A stretch of 64,000 nt of DNA from contig NC_087066.1 in assembly GCF_963678635.1 (NCBI RefSeq), forward strand, positions 66,595,477 through 66,659,476. The letters are read 5' to 3'. Positions 32,501 to 40,952 of the stretch are shown here, one piece after another; position 1 is the first letter of the stretch, and the number at the start of each line of letters is the position of its first letter. Origin of the DNA: Symsagittifera roscoffensis. Its lineage: Eukaryota; Xenacoelomorpha; Acoela; Convolutidae. The notes below the pieces were generated by a model. The model was given only the letters and a program-made list of their open reading frames with translations, had not been told where the DNA came from and made no database searches. Made by a program: the position numbers and the translations under genes.

Positions 32501-35500
32501 CAGCCCCCAATCGAGAGCTGGAGCCAGTAAACTTGAGACTTTACAGATCAGAATTACCAGCGGCATGGGCTGACATATCTCATGCGCTGAGGGGCTTTTA
32601 CGGACTAGCCGATGTCTTGATTGTATTGGATGAGGTACTCTTGCTAGAGATATCGAACTTTGCTAGACAACTCAAGTTCAGCCCAGTCATCGGGGACGAT
32701 CACCCGGCGATAAACCAGTTGACGGCCAGCCTGTGGTTCCGGAGTATGGATGTGAAAGTCGCAAATTCCACCAGCAGGACTAGAGGACCCAGCAACGAGA
32801 GAAGAAATGTGGTCGAGACGGAGAAACAGTTAGAATCGATGAAATATCGCTTGACCCAAGAGAATGGCTGGTGGCCATTCCTGACACCAAGGCTGGAGAA
32901 CGCCACGAATAAAACGAGGGAGGAAGCACCACTCCTCGTGAAACAAATCTGGAGTTTTCTAGAGAAGCAACTGGAGCTAGCTGAAAGGAGAGACATGACG
33001 GTGGTTAGATTTGTCTCGGCCGCCAATGAAGTGACGATTGGAGGATTTTGGAGAGAGCACGCCAACGGCGAATTGAAAACTAGGAGAGATTACGAGATTC
33101 TCAAGTTCTTGAGTCCTTGCTGGGAGAGAGAATTCTTGGCAGGAGTGTTCGGCACCACGGCGACTATCTTCGGAGCCTTCGTGCAGGAGATACTGGGCAT
33201 GCCCATCAGCCTGCTCTTGGCCCTGTATTTGGTCTACCCCAGATACTTGTTCAATATGGGTCCAGCATATATGTTTAGTCGGGGAGTGGAGACACTTCGA
33301 GTTGATGGGTATCTGGCACTAGTGCTCTTGACCCATGGGGAATTGGTGTCGTTTCATCGGTTAATGGAATATGGAGAACCTCTGTCTATGGGGAAAGTCC
33401 ACACGAGCATTGAAACCAGCTCCTACAAGTGCGCCGCAGGGTTGAAGACACTGCTGGTGCAATACCTCATGATGCAGAATCGATACATGACGGGTGAAGA
33501 TGAAAACCCAACCTCGAGAGAAGAATGGGAGAAGGCGAACAGAGGGATGCCTCTGTTAACGGACCTGTGTCTGGCAATGAGGTCGGACCCAATGGGGATA
33601 ATCCGAGGTCTGGAGGAGGTGGTGACCTGCATCTATGGTCCAGCAGTAACGTACGCGTTTCCAGATCCCCTGGTGATAACGTATCGTCACTCGGTGACGC
33701 ACTTGAGTCTCATCAGCGTACTGGATGGTGCAGCACTGAATTGGTGTCAGCAGGAAGTGCTCAGGGCGCGTATGAGCAACACGGTACTCTTCGGAAAAGT
33801 GAAAGATGCTGAGATGATGGTGTGCAATTTCAGGGGACAAATGCAATGCAGAATGGGAGGCAAGCGAGAGGGCCCTATTGAAATGTATCCCAAATTCTGG
33901 AACTTGAACCCATTGACGGCGGACGGACGAGAAATCTTGAGAATTCCTGCCTGGAAGGAGTGCTTCGCACTGGTGAAGAGGGAGCTAGAGACCATAATGG
34001 AGAAAGAAATCCTCCCGGCAACCATCCCTGAGTTCCCAATAGTCAGGAGGATGACCTTAGGTATGAATAGTCCCTTGGTAGTTCCCTCCATAATGGCGAG
34101 GATGAGGGCGGAGGAAACGCAGAAGGATTTCACTGATGGCTGGGACCCCCTGTTCATTGGCTACACGGCGGCGGTCTATTTCCATACCAGCGAGATGAAG
34201 GTAAATTCGTGGACGACGCAAGCGAAAAAGAGTAGAGGTTCGCAGCCCCCAGGGTATGAGGTGAGGAAAGTCTTGAGAACTCTTGAGAAGGAGGGACTTG
34301 ATAACATGTTGCCCATATGGGATGATGGCAGGATGATCGTGATGGAGGGGCACGTCGCACTGGTGGACGACATGAAATTTGCCACGAGAAAATATAAGGC
34401 GCCCTATGGCTTGGAACAGGTGGAAATAAGACAGGAAGGAACAGAGCTAGATGCAGCAGGTCAACTGCACGTAGCACTGACGGAATACAAGAAGCTGGAT
34501 CCTGCGACACCATCACCACTGTCCGTGGACACGCCTGGAGACAAGAGGAGCGGACCCGTTGAGGATCGATTCAAAAGAATTCTTGAGAGAAGAAGAAATG
34601 AATCGGAGGAAGAAAGTATGGATGAAACTCTCAGTGAAGCTGGAGAGGACATGGAGGTGGGGAATACACCTGAACCAGGGCCATCAGGGGAGGAACTCAC
34701 CACTCAAGAGCTGTTGAAAGACTTGAGCGAAGAGAATTGGGCAGATACTGCCACACCACCTCTGAACCCGTCCCCGCGGAAGAACCTAGAATTGCCATTG
34801 GCAGGTGAGACCTTCAATATGGGGATGTTACTCTTGAGCTCGGAGGAAAGGGGGAAGAACACGTTCGAAGGGAACAGGGACATATTCTTGGGATCTCTCG
34901 AGGATGACGCTTGGCAGGAGTTCCTGGAGGAATTCAATCGAGAAGTGGGCAGCGAGACGACGCTGGACAAGTTCAAGAAGGAACTGTGGGACGCAGTAGT
35001 AAGATTCGGGGAACCGCTCCTGATAGGAACGGGCCTGGACGAGAAAGCAAGAAAAGAGCTGCTGAACAAGCTAGTGGAGCTGAGGAACGCACGATCGAAG
35101 ACTAGAAAAGAGAAATGTGAGGACAGCTCTACTCTGAAACGAAAAACTGTGGATAAAATGGTTGATGATATAAAAAGGGATAAGGTTGGGACTAGTAATA
35201 TGATTAAAAGTACTAATATCCTTAAGGCTCGAGCAGGGGGGAGGCAAGAGTTGGAAGGAGTGGATGGAGAGGTAGAATCAATGATGATAGCCACCACACC
35301 CTCGAGCAGAGACGTGAAGACTCGCAAGAGGAAGAGAGAAGTGGAAGGATGGGGTAGTCCTTCAGTGGATGCTGTTTCGGAGGGAAACTTGAGGGAGACG
35401 GCGCCCATCGTTTTGGCCCGATGCAAGACGGCGGCATACAAGAACAGCTCGGAACTCAGGAAACCACTTGAAGTAGAAAAGGAAATAGAGGTTTCCACCA

Positions 35501-38442
35501 GTTCTACGTCAGAAGAAGACTTCAAGCCTCAGAAGGTAAACGTGAAGAGAGGTTCAACGAACGGACAGGTAGGGGAAGTGGAGATCGGCAAAGAATGGAT
35601 CTCGAAGGCACATCAGGACATGAGCAAACAAGTGACGAGTGATCCATTGGAGAGGAACAAGACGAGGAACACTTCCCGGACGTGGTGGGTGGCCCTCGAA
35701 ACATTGAAGGAAATGGAGGACTGCTTGAAGAAGTTGGATAGTGGAATAGCTCGCAGGCGACGCAATTGGGCCACCCAGCAGAAAGCCGAGGTTAATAAGA
35801 TAGAGATGGCGAGTCATCTGAAGAGGTCCTGGCAGAGTTTGTTGAAGGATCATTTTGAAGAGGCGATGAGAACATCCTCATCAGCACCGCCACTAATGGC
35901 GAATCCCTTCGTTAGAACTGCGGGACAATTAATGTTCACCTGGAGTCTGGTGGGAATAGAGTTGGAGACATTGACCTCGTATGACAGGCTGAAGTTGGGA
36001 AGCAAGAAGCTAGAGGTGTATCAGACACTGATGCAACACGTGGCCAGGGACAATTCAGGCTTGAGCCTGGCTAGAAGAAAAGATGCCACATGTTTCTTGA
36101 GATGGACAATGTCTATGATGTCTGATAGCACCATCCTGGCATGCCACCAGAGAGCAAGTGGAAGTAAAACCATGGAGAGAAGAGTCTCAACGATCATCTT
36201 GAACGTATATCAGAGTACAGGAATAGAGAAAGAAGATAGCTCCAGAGTATCCTTGGAGAACCATCGAAAGCTGGACGAGGTACGGAGGTTCTCTAATAAG
36301 AAGTTCGAGGAAGAACATGATGTTCACCGTAACCTGGCCTCGTCAGAACAATACTCGAGACTCAGTGAGAAGGGGGAATACCAATATGTGTCTGGAGTGA
36401 TGGGAATAGCCTACAATCCCTTCTTAGACTCGGAAGCTGGAGGAGCCCACAGAAACCATGAGGTAGCGGAGCTACTGAAGTTTTGGACAGAAAGGATAAT
36501 GGAGATAGACGCAGTGGAGAAAGAGGGGCCGAGCCTGGGCCTGATTCTTGAGAAAACGCCAGAGGTGATAAGCATACCGCGCTCAAACAAGAGAGTTGAA
36601 GTGAACATGGGCGGTGGAAATGGCTTGTTAACCACGAACTTGGGAGTGATATGGAAGCTACTAAGACCCTCCTGGTGTCCACATCCCCATTCGAGTCTAA
36701 TCGAGGAAACCACCGAGCGAGTGAGGTTAGCCCCAACGGAAGATGAAGATCTGGCGAAGTTGAGTGTGCTACATAAGTTAATCACACCCCAGATGCAAGA
36801 ACCAAGCGAAAGGACGAGCGACCCCGGGTCAACAAAGAAATTGGAGCCGGGTAGCTGTCTGGATTCGACGTGTGGGAACGGAGAGCACATCTGCGATGGA
36901 CGGTCATGCGTCAGAATACTGTCGTTTCAAAAAGAAGATCTGGTCACTTGGTTCGAAGACATCACAGAAAGGGAGAAAAGTGAAGTGCAAATAATAGCGG
37001 AATGTTACGCGAGAACCACGGTGAATATAGCGACAGCTCTCGGATTCTTCTCGAGAATGTGTGATCTGCAGGCACTGGAGAGACTGGAGTCTGAGCATCA
37101 TTTAGTGACGGCGTTGAGCGTAGAATCATGGCCCGGGGTGTTGCAGGTGACTCAAAAACACATCCGGAGCTGGAAGGTTGGTCTTGAGGCGGAAATGGGA
37201 TTTCCCTTGAGCGAAGCTTATGGCTTGCCATTGAACGCGAAGTCGCTGATAGGGTCAATGATGGCCAACTTGTGCGGAAGTCACTACCCGCTACACATGG
37301 CGATGGTGGAAGTGTCCAGCCAGAGAATACTGGTGGACAAGGCCTTCTCAGTGCCCAAGTGCGTGAGGTTGGCTCGGATATCGCATCACTCGCACAAGTT
37401 GTTGAGAAAAATCAAAGGGACAGTACCAAAAGAATTGAGAGATGACTTGAGCGAAATCTGGGGAGAAGATCTTCTGAAGTTGGAAAGAGAAAACACAAGC
37501 GATCACGAGAGACAAAACGTGATCGGGAAACCTGTGGGAAGTACTCCAAACCTGGAAGACAATGACACGATGCACGAGAAAATGATGGAGCTTGAGCCTC
37601 TCTTGGAAGCCTCAGGGGAGCGTAATCTCAGGAGCATTGAGATCTCTCATGGGGAATGCCCATGCCACTGTTTGGCACAAACGGTGTGGTATCCAGATCA
37701 CAAGAACCTTTGCCTGGTGTGGGATGTGGAAGAGATTCGGTCGATCGGACTGCCGGATCACCGGCAGAAGGTGACGCTCTTAGTAGTGAGCACGATGTTA
37801 GCTCTGAGATGGATAGAAGAGAATATAACGAAGTATCGGGAGGCGACGACACCAACGGCTGAGTCAATATACGCGATAGACTACAGCAGGAGACTTGAGT
37901 TGTTTGAGACTGCGTGCAAAGTATTCGCCATACCAACGGAAGTCAGGCACGTATGGAGTCGCTTGAGGTACTTTCCATGGTTTCGGGCGACACTGACGTC
38001 TTGGTTGTACAGGGCAACGAAAGATCACATGAGAAAACATCAAAAGGAGTATCGACAGTTCCAGGCCGAGATTGGGCCGGAAGCTTTCAAGAGACCCCTG
38101 CTAACCCATCGTAATGCGATCACGACGGGATGGAAGAGAGTGGGTAAGATGTCTAGAGACAATACCAAAGCGAGGGAGTCGATACTAGAGGAAGACCTGG
38201 CGAAGAACGTGAGCTTGAGCCTGCACAACTCCTTTTGTTTGAACCGAGAAGCTAGGGTGAAGGCACTACCCAACCAGGCAAAGAGATTGCAGGAGCAGAG
38301 AGAATGGATGCGATCTTATGAACAACTGAAGGCTTGGGAGGAGATTGTGATTAGTTCCGATGATGAAGAGGAACTGTTGAGACAGTTTGCCGCATCTAGC
38401 ACTTCAGGATGCAGTACATCCAAGGCGAAGAGCACGAGGTGA
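29563..38442 (+). CDS. E1 ORF2: giant protein with SGNH hydrolase domain
   Basis: 2,959 codons in one open frame. The start AGAATGG is in good context, and the N-terminus aligns with E2 ORF2. Conserved N-terminal ~110 aa; coiled coil (~145-235). The SGNH/GDSL hydrolase (~405-600) has block I IIGDSLVR (Ser 417), block II Gly in FAGAATP, block III GTNDVSR (Asn 466) and block V DGIHF (Asp 560, His 563). A second SGNH-like domain (~830-1055) has VAGSDF, FAGMNDH and GDDHP but lacks the GDS serine order. Unknown regions conserved in E2 follow, one with a hydrophobic stretch (~1200-1240). Near the C-terminus lies HGECPCHC, a possible metal site, and the tail has EEIVISSDDEEE, a SUMO-interaction-like motif. 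No signal peptide or env features. SGNH enzymes hydrolyse esters; the substrate here is unknown. Confidence 0.92.
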   Translation: MADRFWNSMPTALQRPTLDELYRRLRDLDHTQIDERMAVMLNAILQLEDQGECRESATEAVLIVGYTTEGISNRAQTRWLSWNADGGVRGFDLARNPGLSNNTEHGAGEFPLPTRPTARSTGQSSSKVPSMSRAQQTTEAYPELGVLRKDLEKALKERNKANLDRDQAKLDRERLQLERDQAVDERDQTLKLLEMLRAEHQQELKVRENAANRDQLKSELERIEQRQRELDAQKGARSNERVVTSSRPESRMEVDEAPRARGRFNLDREAREHMSEGLEVWIPNDATPSLRNLETQPVRPLMDVVLPGYTPTSTSSGSQVSGASSRLKELGEKLQQQSRERATRPELPPTWREQPVRNVVIASYKKDTEGNYHKHSRLDWNAEQQARRDCFHDAAWVQYLAPPRVPEGAVHLIIGDSLVRVLTQIRSHWQTGVLSFAGAATPQMLATLDMLGMTKVYTVTLMVGTNDVSRGEARKVTRLGDKINCLLEELRIQMDPILLTICTVPYNMMFDQHSLEMNQRVRSLNKAIREIHRNSVLPLRLLDVAERMENKGFPEDTSKDGIHFDRPRGAEWLNDVFQVHINTLEADLLETAQFTLGPPPNPPFLASRALAGRLGARVDTRDSSRSNQTRLQSATPMESEEVESSTPPTSAMSSVVVADGRREKKSRETTRLRYPEKVKELDLETLECRRELAETLGIERVSHEDLNRHHCVDWLKAHEAHFSRTKLMETTDLTGIPTKTIMGPINYRPLKQLGSPGLIAEPPKHRTGIARIKLATPAQLKVVDKLLNPGGMELPDAAYEGPRLAEDPRYGKPCGGTQLAKTLAVYDRADPAAARVIIVAGSDFEGTSPKLFWPETLVYSLPGAELNQMLTLVVAIKSEMPCEPELLLFAGMNDHLHAMGLLEQLKGKEIPTSKKIWEAIQALFAAMNEVQENVASRFGSKTKVVFTTSPGYASMPPALQFVYAVLILIAEGSEWRILMAAPNRELEPVNLRLYRSELPAAWADISHALRGFYGLADVLIVLDEVLLLEISNFARQLKFSPVIGDDHPAINQLTASLWFRSMDVKVANSTSRTRGPSNERRNVVETEKQLESMKYRLTQENGWWPFLTPRLENATNKTREEAPLLVKQIWSFLEKQLELAERRDMTVVRFVSAANEVTIGGFWREHANGELKTRRDYEILKFLSPCWEREFLAGVFGTTATIFGAFVQEILGMPISLLLALYLVYPRYLFNMGPAYMFSRGVETLRVDGYLALVLLTHGELVSFHRLMEYGEPLSMGKVHTSIETSSYKCAAGLKTLLVQYLMMQNRYMTGEDENPTSREEWEKANRGMPLLTDLCLAMRSDPMGIIRGLEEVVTCIYGPAVTYAFPDPLVITYRHSVTHLSLISVLDGAALNWCQQEVLRARMSNTVLFGKVKDAEMMVCNFRGQMQCRMGGKREGPIEMYPKFWNLNPLTADGREILRIPAWKECFALVKRELETIMEKEILPATIPEFPIVRRMTLGMNSPLVVPSIMARMRAEETQKDFTDGWDPLFIGYTAAVYFHTSEMKVNSWTTQAKKSRGSQPPGYEVRKVLRTLEKEGLDNMLPIWDDGRMIVMEGHVALVDDMKFATRKYKAPYGLEQVEIRQEGTELDAAGQLHVALTEYKKLDPATPSPLSVDTPGDKRSGPVEDRFKRILERRRNESEEESMDETLSEAGEDMEVGNTPEPGPSGEELTTQELLKDLSEENWADTATPPLNPSPRKNLELPLAGETFNMGMLLLSSEERGKNTFEGNRDIFLGSLEDDAWQEFLEEFNREVGSETTLDKFKKELWDAVVRFGEPLLIGTGLDEKARKELLNKLVELRNARSKTRKEKCEDSSTLKRKTVDKMVDDIKRDKVGTSNMIKSTNILKARAGGRQELEGVDGEVESMMIATTPSSRDVKTRKRKREVEGWGSPSVDAVSEGNLRETAPIVLARCKTAAYKNSSELRKPLEVEKEIEVSTSSTSEEDFKPQKVNVKRGSTNGQVGEVEIGKEWISKAHQDMSKQVTSDPLERNKTRNTSRTWWVALETLKEMEDCLKKLDSGIARRRRNWATQQKAEVNKIEMASHLKRSWQSLLKDHFEEAMRTSSSAPPLMANPFVRTAGQLMFTWSLVGIELETLTSYDRLKLGSKKLEVYQTLMQHVARDNSGLSLARRKDATCFLRWTMSMMSDSTILACHQRASGSKTMERRVSTIILNVYQSTGIEKEDSSRVSLENHRKLDEVRRFSNKKFEEEHDVHRNLASSEQYSRLSEKGEYQYVSGVMGIAYNPFLDSEAGGAHRNHEVAELLKFWTERIMEIDAVEKEGPSLGLILEKTPEVISIPRSNKRVEVNMGGGNGLLTTNLGVIWKLLRPSWCPHPHSSLIEETTERVRLAPTEDEDLAKLSVLHKLITPQMQEPSERTSDPGSTKKLEPGSCLDSTCGNGEHICDGRSCVRILSFQKEDLVTWFEDITEREKSEVQIIAECYARTTVNIATALGFFSRMCDLQALERLESEHHLVTALSVESWPGVLQVTQKHIRSWKVGLEAEMGFPLSEAYGLPLNAKSLIGSMMANLCGSHYPLHMAMVEVSSQRILVDKAFSVPKCVRLARISHHSHKLLRKIKGTVPKELRDDLSEIWGEDLLKLERENTSDHERQNVIGKPVGSTPNLEDNDTMHEKMMELEPLLEASGERNLRSIEISHGECPCHCLAQTVWYPDHKNLCLVWDVEEIRSIGLPDHRQKVTLLVVSTMLALRWIEENITKYREATTPTAESIYAIDYSRRLELFETACKVFAIPTEVRHVWSRLRYFPWFRATLTSWLYRATKDHMRKHQKEYRQFQAEIGPEAFKRPLLTHRNAITTGWKRVGKMSRDNTKARESILEEDLAKNVSLSLHNSFCLNREARVKALPNQAKRLQEQREWMRSYEQLKAWEEIVISSDDEEELLRQFAASSTSGCSTSKAKSTR

Positions 38443-38871
38443 ATGGGCAAATCGGATGGATCTTGAGTCTTGAGAGGGAAGGGGGGCTTGAGTGTGAATC
38501 CGAGTGAAACTTGGATTCACGAAAAAGAAATTTTAACAAAGTAAATATTGTTACTAATATACTATATCTATTATATAAATCGAAATGCTGCATGACAACT
38601 TCCTGATTGAATAGGACAAAAGAATTTTTAAAATGATTGGCTTGAAAAGCGAAAAATTCAAAGGTGCAGGTAAATGCAGATTTTGATTGCTGTTTAGCAA
38701 TAGTGTGAAAATTTTAAATGGTCGTGAATTTTGGGGTGTAGATAATCTTAAATCTGCTGCAAACTTCTGTAAATGACCACTGGCACTGTATCTTGAGCAA
38801 CACTCGGTTTTTCTGGGACTCACTGGCGGAAGACAGCGCGCGATGAGGACATCGATCTCGAGTCCGGGGAG
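38443..38871 (+). other. E1 3' untranslated region and PPT
   Basis: 429 bp between the ORF2 stop and the 3' LTR, closely matched by 40953-41386. The final ten bases GTCCGGGGAG (38862-38871) abut the LTR where a polypurine tract should lie. Only GGGGAG is purine, an atypical PPT, but it is conserved at the third LTR (41377-41386). Confidence 0.7.
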
Positions 38872-39756
38872 TATGTGCCAGTCGGTCATATTTGGAAGTT
38901 TGACCTTGAGAAGAGCAGAAAATACTTGATTTTGGAGAGAAATTTTATTTTTCAAAAATTCGAATGGAACATGTCATGCACGATTTTCTCGCGACAACTG
39001 AAAATCAGAAAAAGAAATCAGAACAATTTTAGAGCAATTGCGGGAAAGTTAGAAAGTAAAAACGAGTGGGAAATTGCTATTCGCAATTTCCGTCTATATA
39101 TAATCGAGAGTAGAGCTGTCCTACTTGAAATAGAAGACAGAGTATCCCCGAGGGAGCGATTACTAAAGTTGGACCAGAGTGAACCTTCAGCGGAAAGGCG
39201 GACAACTAGAGTGTCCCAACGGTCCAAGAGAACTCAAATTCTAGAGCATGAACTTATCCTTGCTGTCTAAACTATAAAACATTAAACTTCTCTTAGTCAT
39301 TTATTTCTTGAGTTAGTTACTGACTGGATTATTTTCCCAATTCTTGAGCGTGCTGCTATGTGAGTACAAATTTAATTTCTAGAGTGTGTTTTATGATTGT
39401 TATGTTGAGATAAGGCGAGTTTTAGGTTGATCCATCTGAAATGGATCAAAGTCACACTGTCTAATAAAAAGTAACCTAACGGATTGTTCCAACCCGGTTT
39501 TTAACGGCGTTCATGTATTTTGGGTATCTAGAGACCTAAGTATGGGGACGTTTCTAATTCTAGAGTGGGGGGATATTTTAGTAGTAGCCTTTAAGCTGTA
39601 ACGGGTCGTAGTCTCATGTCATAAGCGAACCGAACTGGCTCCGACCGTTCTTGAGGTGGGAAAACACAAGAGATAGTGTCCCTGACCCTTGAGCCAGTGG
39701 TTATAGGGCCTATTTTTCTTAAGCCTCATGTGTGACTGCAGTAGACGAATGTTACA
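38872..39756 (+). repeat. E1 3' LTR (885 bp)
   Basis: Looks identical by eye to 16812-17696, including TATA-like box (39092) and AATAAA (39463). It is followed by CTTGCCAGTTGA of the older inverted LTR into which E1 inserted. Confidence 0.95.
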
Positions 39757-39954
39757 CTTGCCAGTTGATTTTCTGGTCTGTCTAGGGCTAAGTAAAAAGT
39801 TACTATTTTTAGGCCATCAGTCGAACGACTTTTGATCAGCTTTCGTTTACATGCGAACACAACCACATAACTGAGTCTCGGATCCTCAGACTACGTGATT
39901 GCTATTAAAAACACGGCTCGAATACCCTATTTTAATGTTTTTTTGTGACAGTTC
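39757..39954 (-). repeat. right part of the inverted LTR split by E1
   Basis: About 97% match to 43001-43198, the intact counterpart. On the minus strand it begins GAACTGTCACA and continues at 16811-16703. It is broken at 39954, where ORF2-fragment sequence starts. Confidence 0.85.
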
Positions 39955-40952
39955 CCAAATATGTAAGACTGGCTCGGATGTCGCATCACTCACACAAGCT
40001 GTTGAGGAAGATCCGAGGGACAGTGCCGAAAGAACAGAAGGACGACTTGAGTGCTCCAAACCTGGAAGAGATCGACGCGATACACGAGAAAATGATGGAA
40101 CTTGAGCCTCTACTAGAAGCCTCGGGAGAAGGCAATCTTAGGAGCATCGACCTCACACATGGGGATTGTCCATGCCACTGTCTGGCGCAAACAGTGTGGA
40201 ACCCGGACCACGCCAATCTCTGCCTGATCTGGGATGTGGAGGAAATCAGGTCGTTGGGACTGCCCGATCATCAGCAAAAGGTGACCATCTTGGTGGTGAG
40301 CACGATGCTGGCCCTACGATGGATTGAAGAAAATGTAACAAAGTATCGGGAATCGAAGACGCCAACGGCGGAGTCGATTTACGCGATAGATTACAGCAGG
40401 AGACTTGAGTTGTTTGAGACTGCATGCAAGGTATTCGCCATACCAATGGAAGTCAGACACGTATGGAGCCGCTTAAGGTTCTTTCCTTGGTTTCGCGCGA
40501 CGTTATCGTCCTGGTTATACATAGTAACGAAGGATCATATGAGGAAATATCAAAAGGAGTATCGACAGTTCCAGGCCGAGATAGGACCGGAGGCCTTCAA
40601 GAGACCTCTGCTGACCCATCGAAATACGATCACGACGGAGTGGAAAAGAGTTGGTAGAGTATCCAGAAACAACACTAGAGCGAGGGAGTCGATACTAGAG
40701 GAAGACCTGGCGAAGAATGTAAGCCTGAGTCTTCACAATTCCTTTTGTTTGAACCGAGAGTCGAAGGTGAAGAGTTTACCAAATCAAGCGAAGAGATTGC
40801 AGGAGCAAAGGGAGTGGATGCGATCCTATGAACAGCTGAAGGCTTGGGAGGAGATCGTGATCAGCTCCGATGATGAAGAGGCACTATTGAAACAGATCAC
40901 AGCGTCAAATATATCTGGGTCTGGTACCTCGAAGGCGAAGAACACGAGGTAA
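39945..40952 (+). pseudogene. ORF2 C-terminal fragment (335 codons)
   Basis: Matches the last ~365 codons of E1 ORF2 at roughly 90% identity, starting abruptly at the equivalent of VPKCVRLARISHHS. It has an in-frame deletion of about 30 codons between DDLS and PNLE. The HGDCPCHC and EEIVISSDDEEA motifs are kept. It has no start or upstream domains, so it is a broken copy even though the frame is open. Confidence 0.88.

Larger units (their letters stand above)
16812..39756 (+). mobile_element. E1: intact 22.9-kb Ty3/gypsy-type LTR retrotransposon
   Basis: A complete element: 5' LTR 16812-17696, primer site 17708, leader, ORF1 20230-29040, spacer, ORF2 29563-38442, 3' UTR, PPT-like GTCCGGGGAG at 38862-38871 and 3' LTR 38872-39756. 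Wherever I compared the LTRs they were identical, and both ORFs are free of stops and frameshifts, so insertion was recent and the copy may be competent. It is GC-richer than the flanking host DNA. It is about four times the size of a typical Ty3/gypsy element. The excess is the ORF1 extensions, the whole of ORF2 and the long leader. The protease-RT-RNase H-integrase order places it in the Ty3/gypsy group. Confidence 0.93.

Noticed and set aside
29563-38442. ORF2 as a retroviral envelope
   Set aside because: No signal peptide, no furin-like site, no fusion peptide and no C-terminal membrane anchor. The SGNH and coiled-coil content and the size do not fit.
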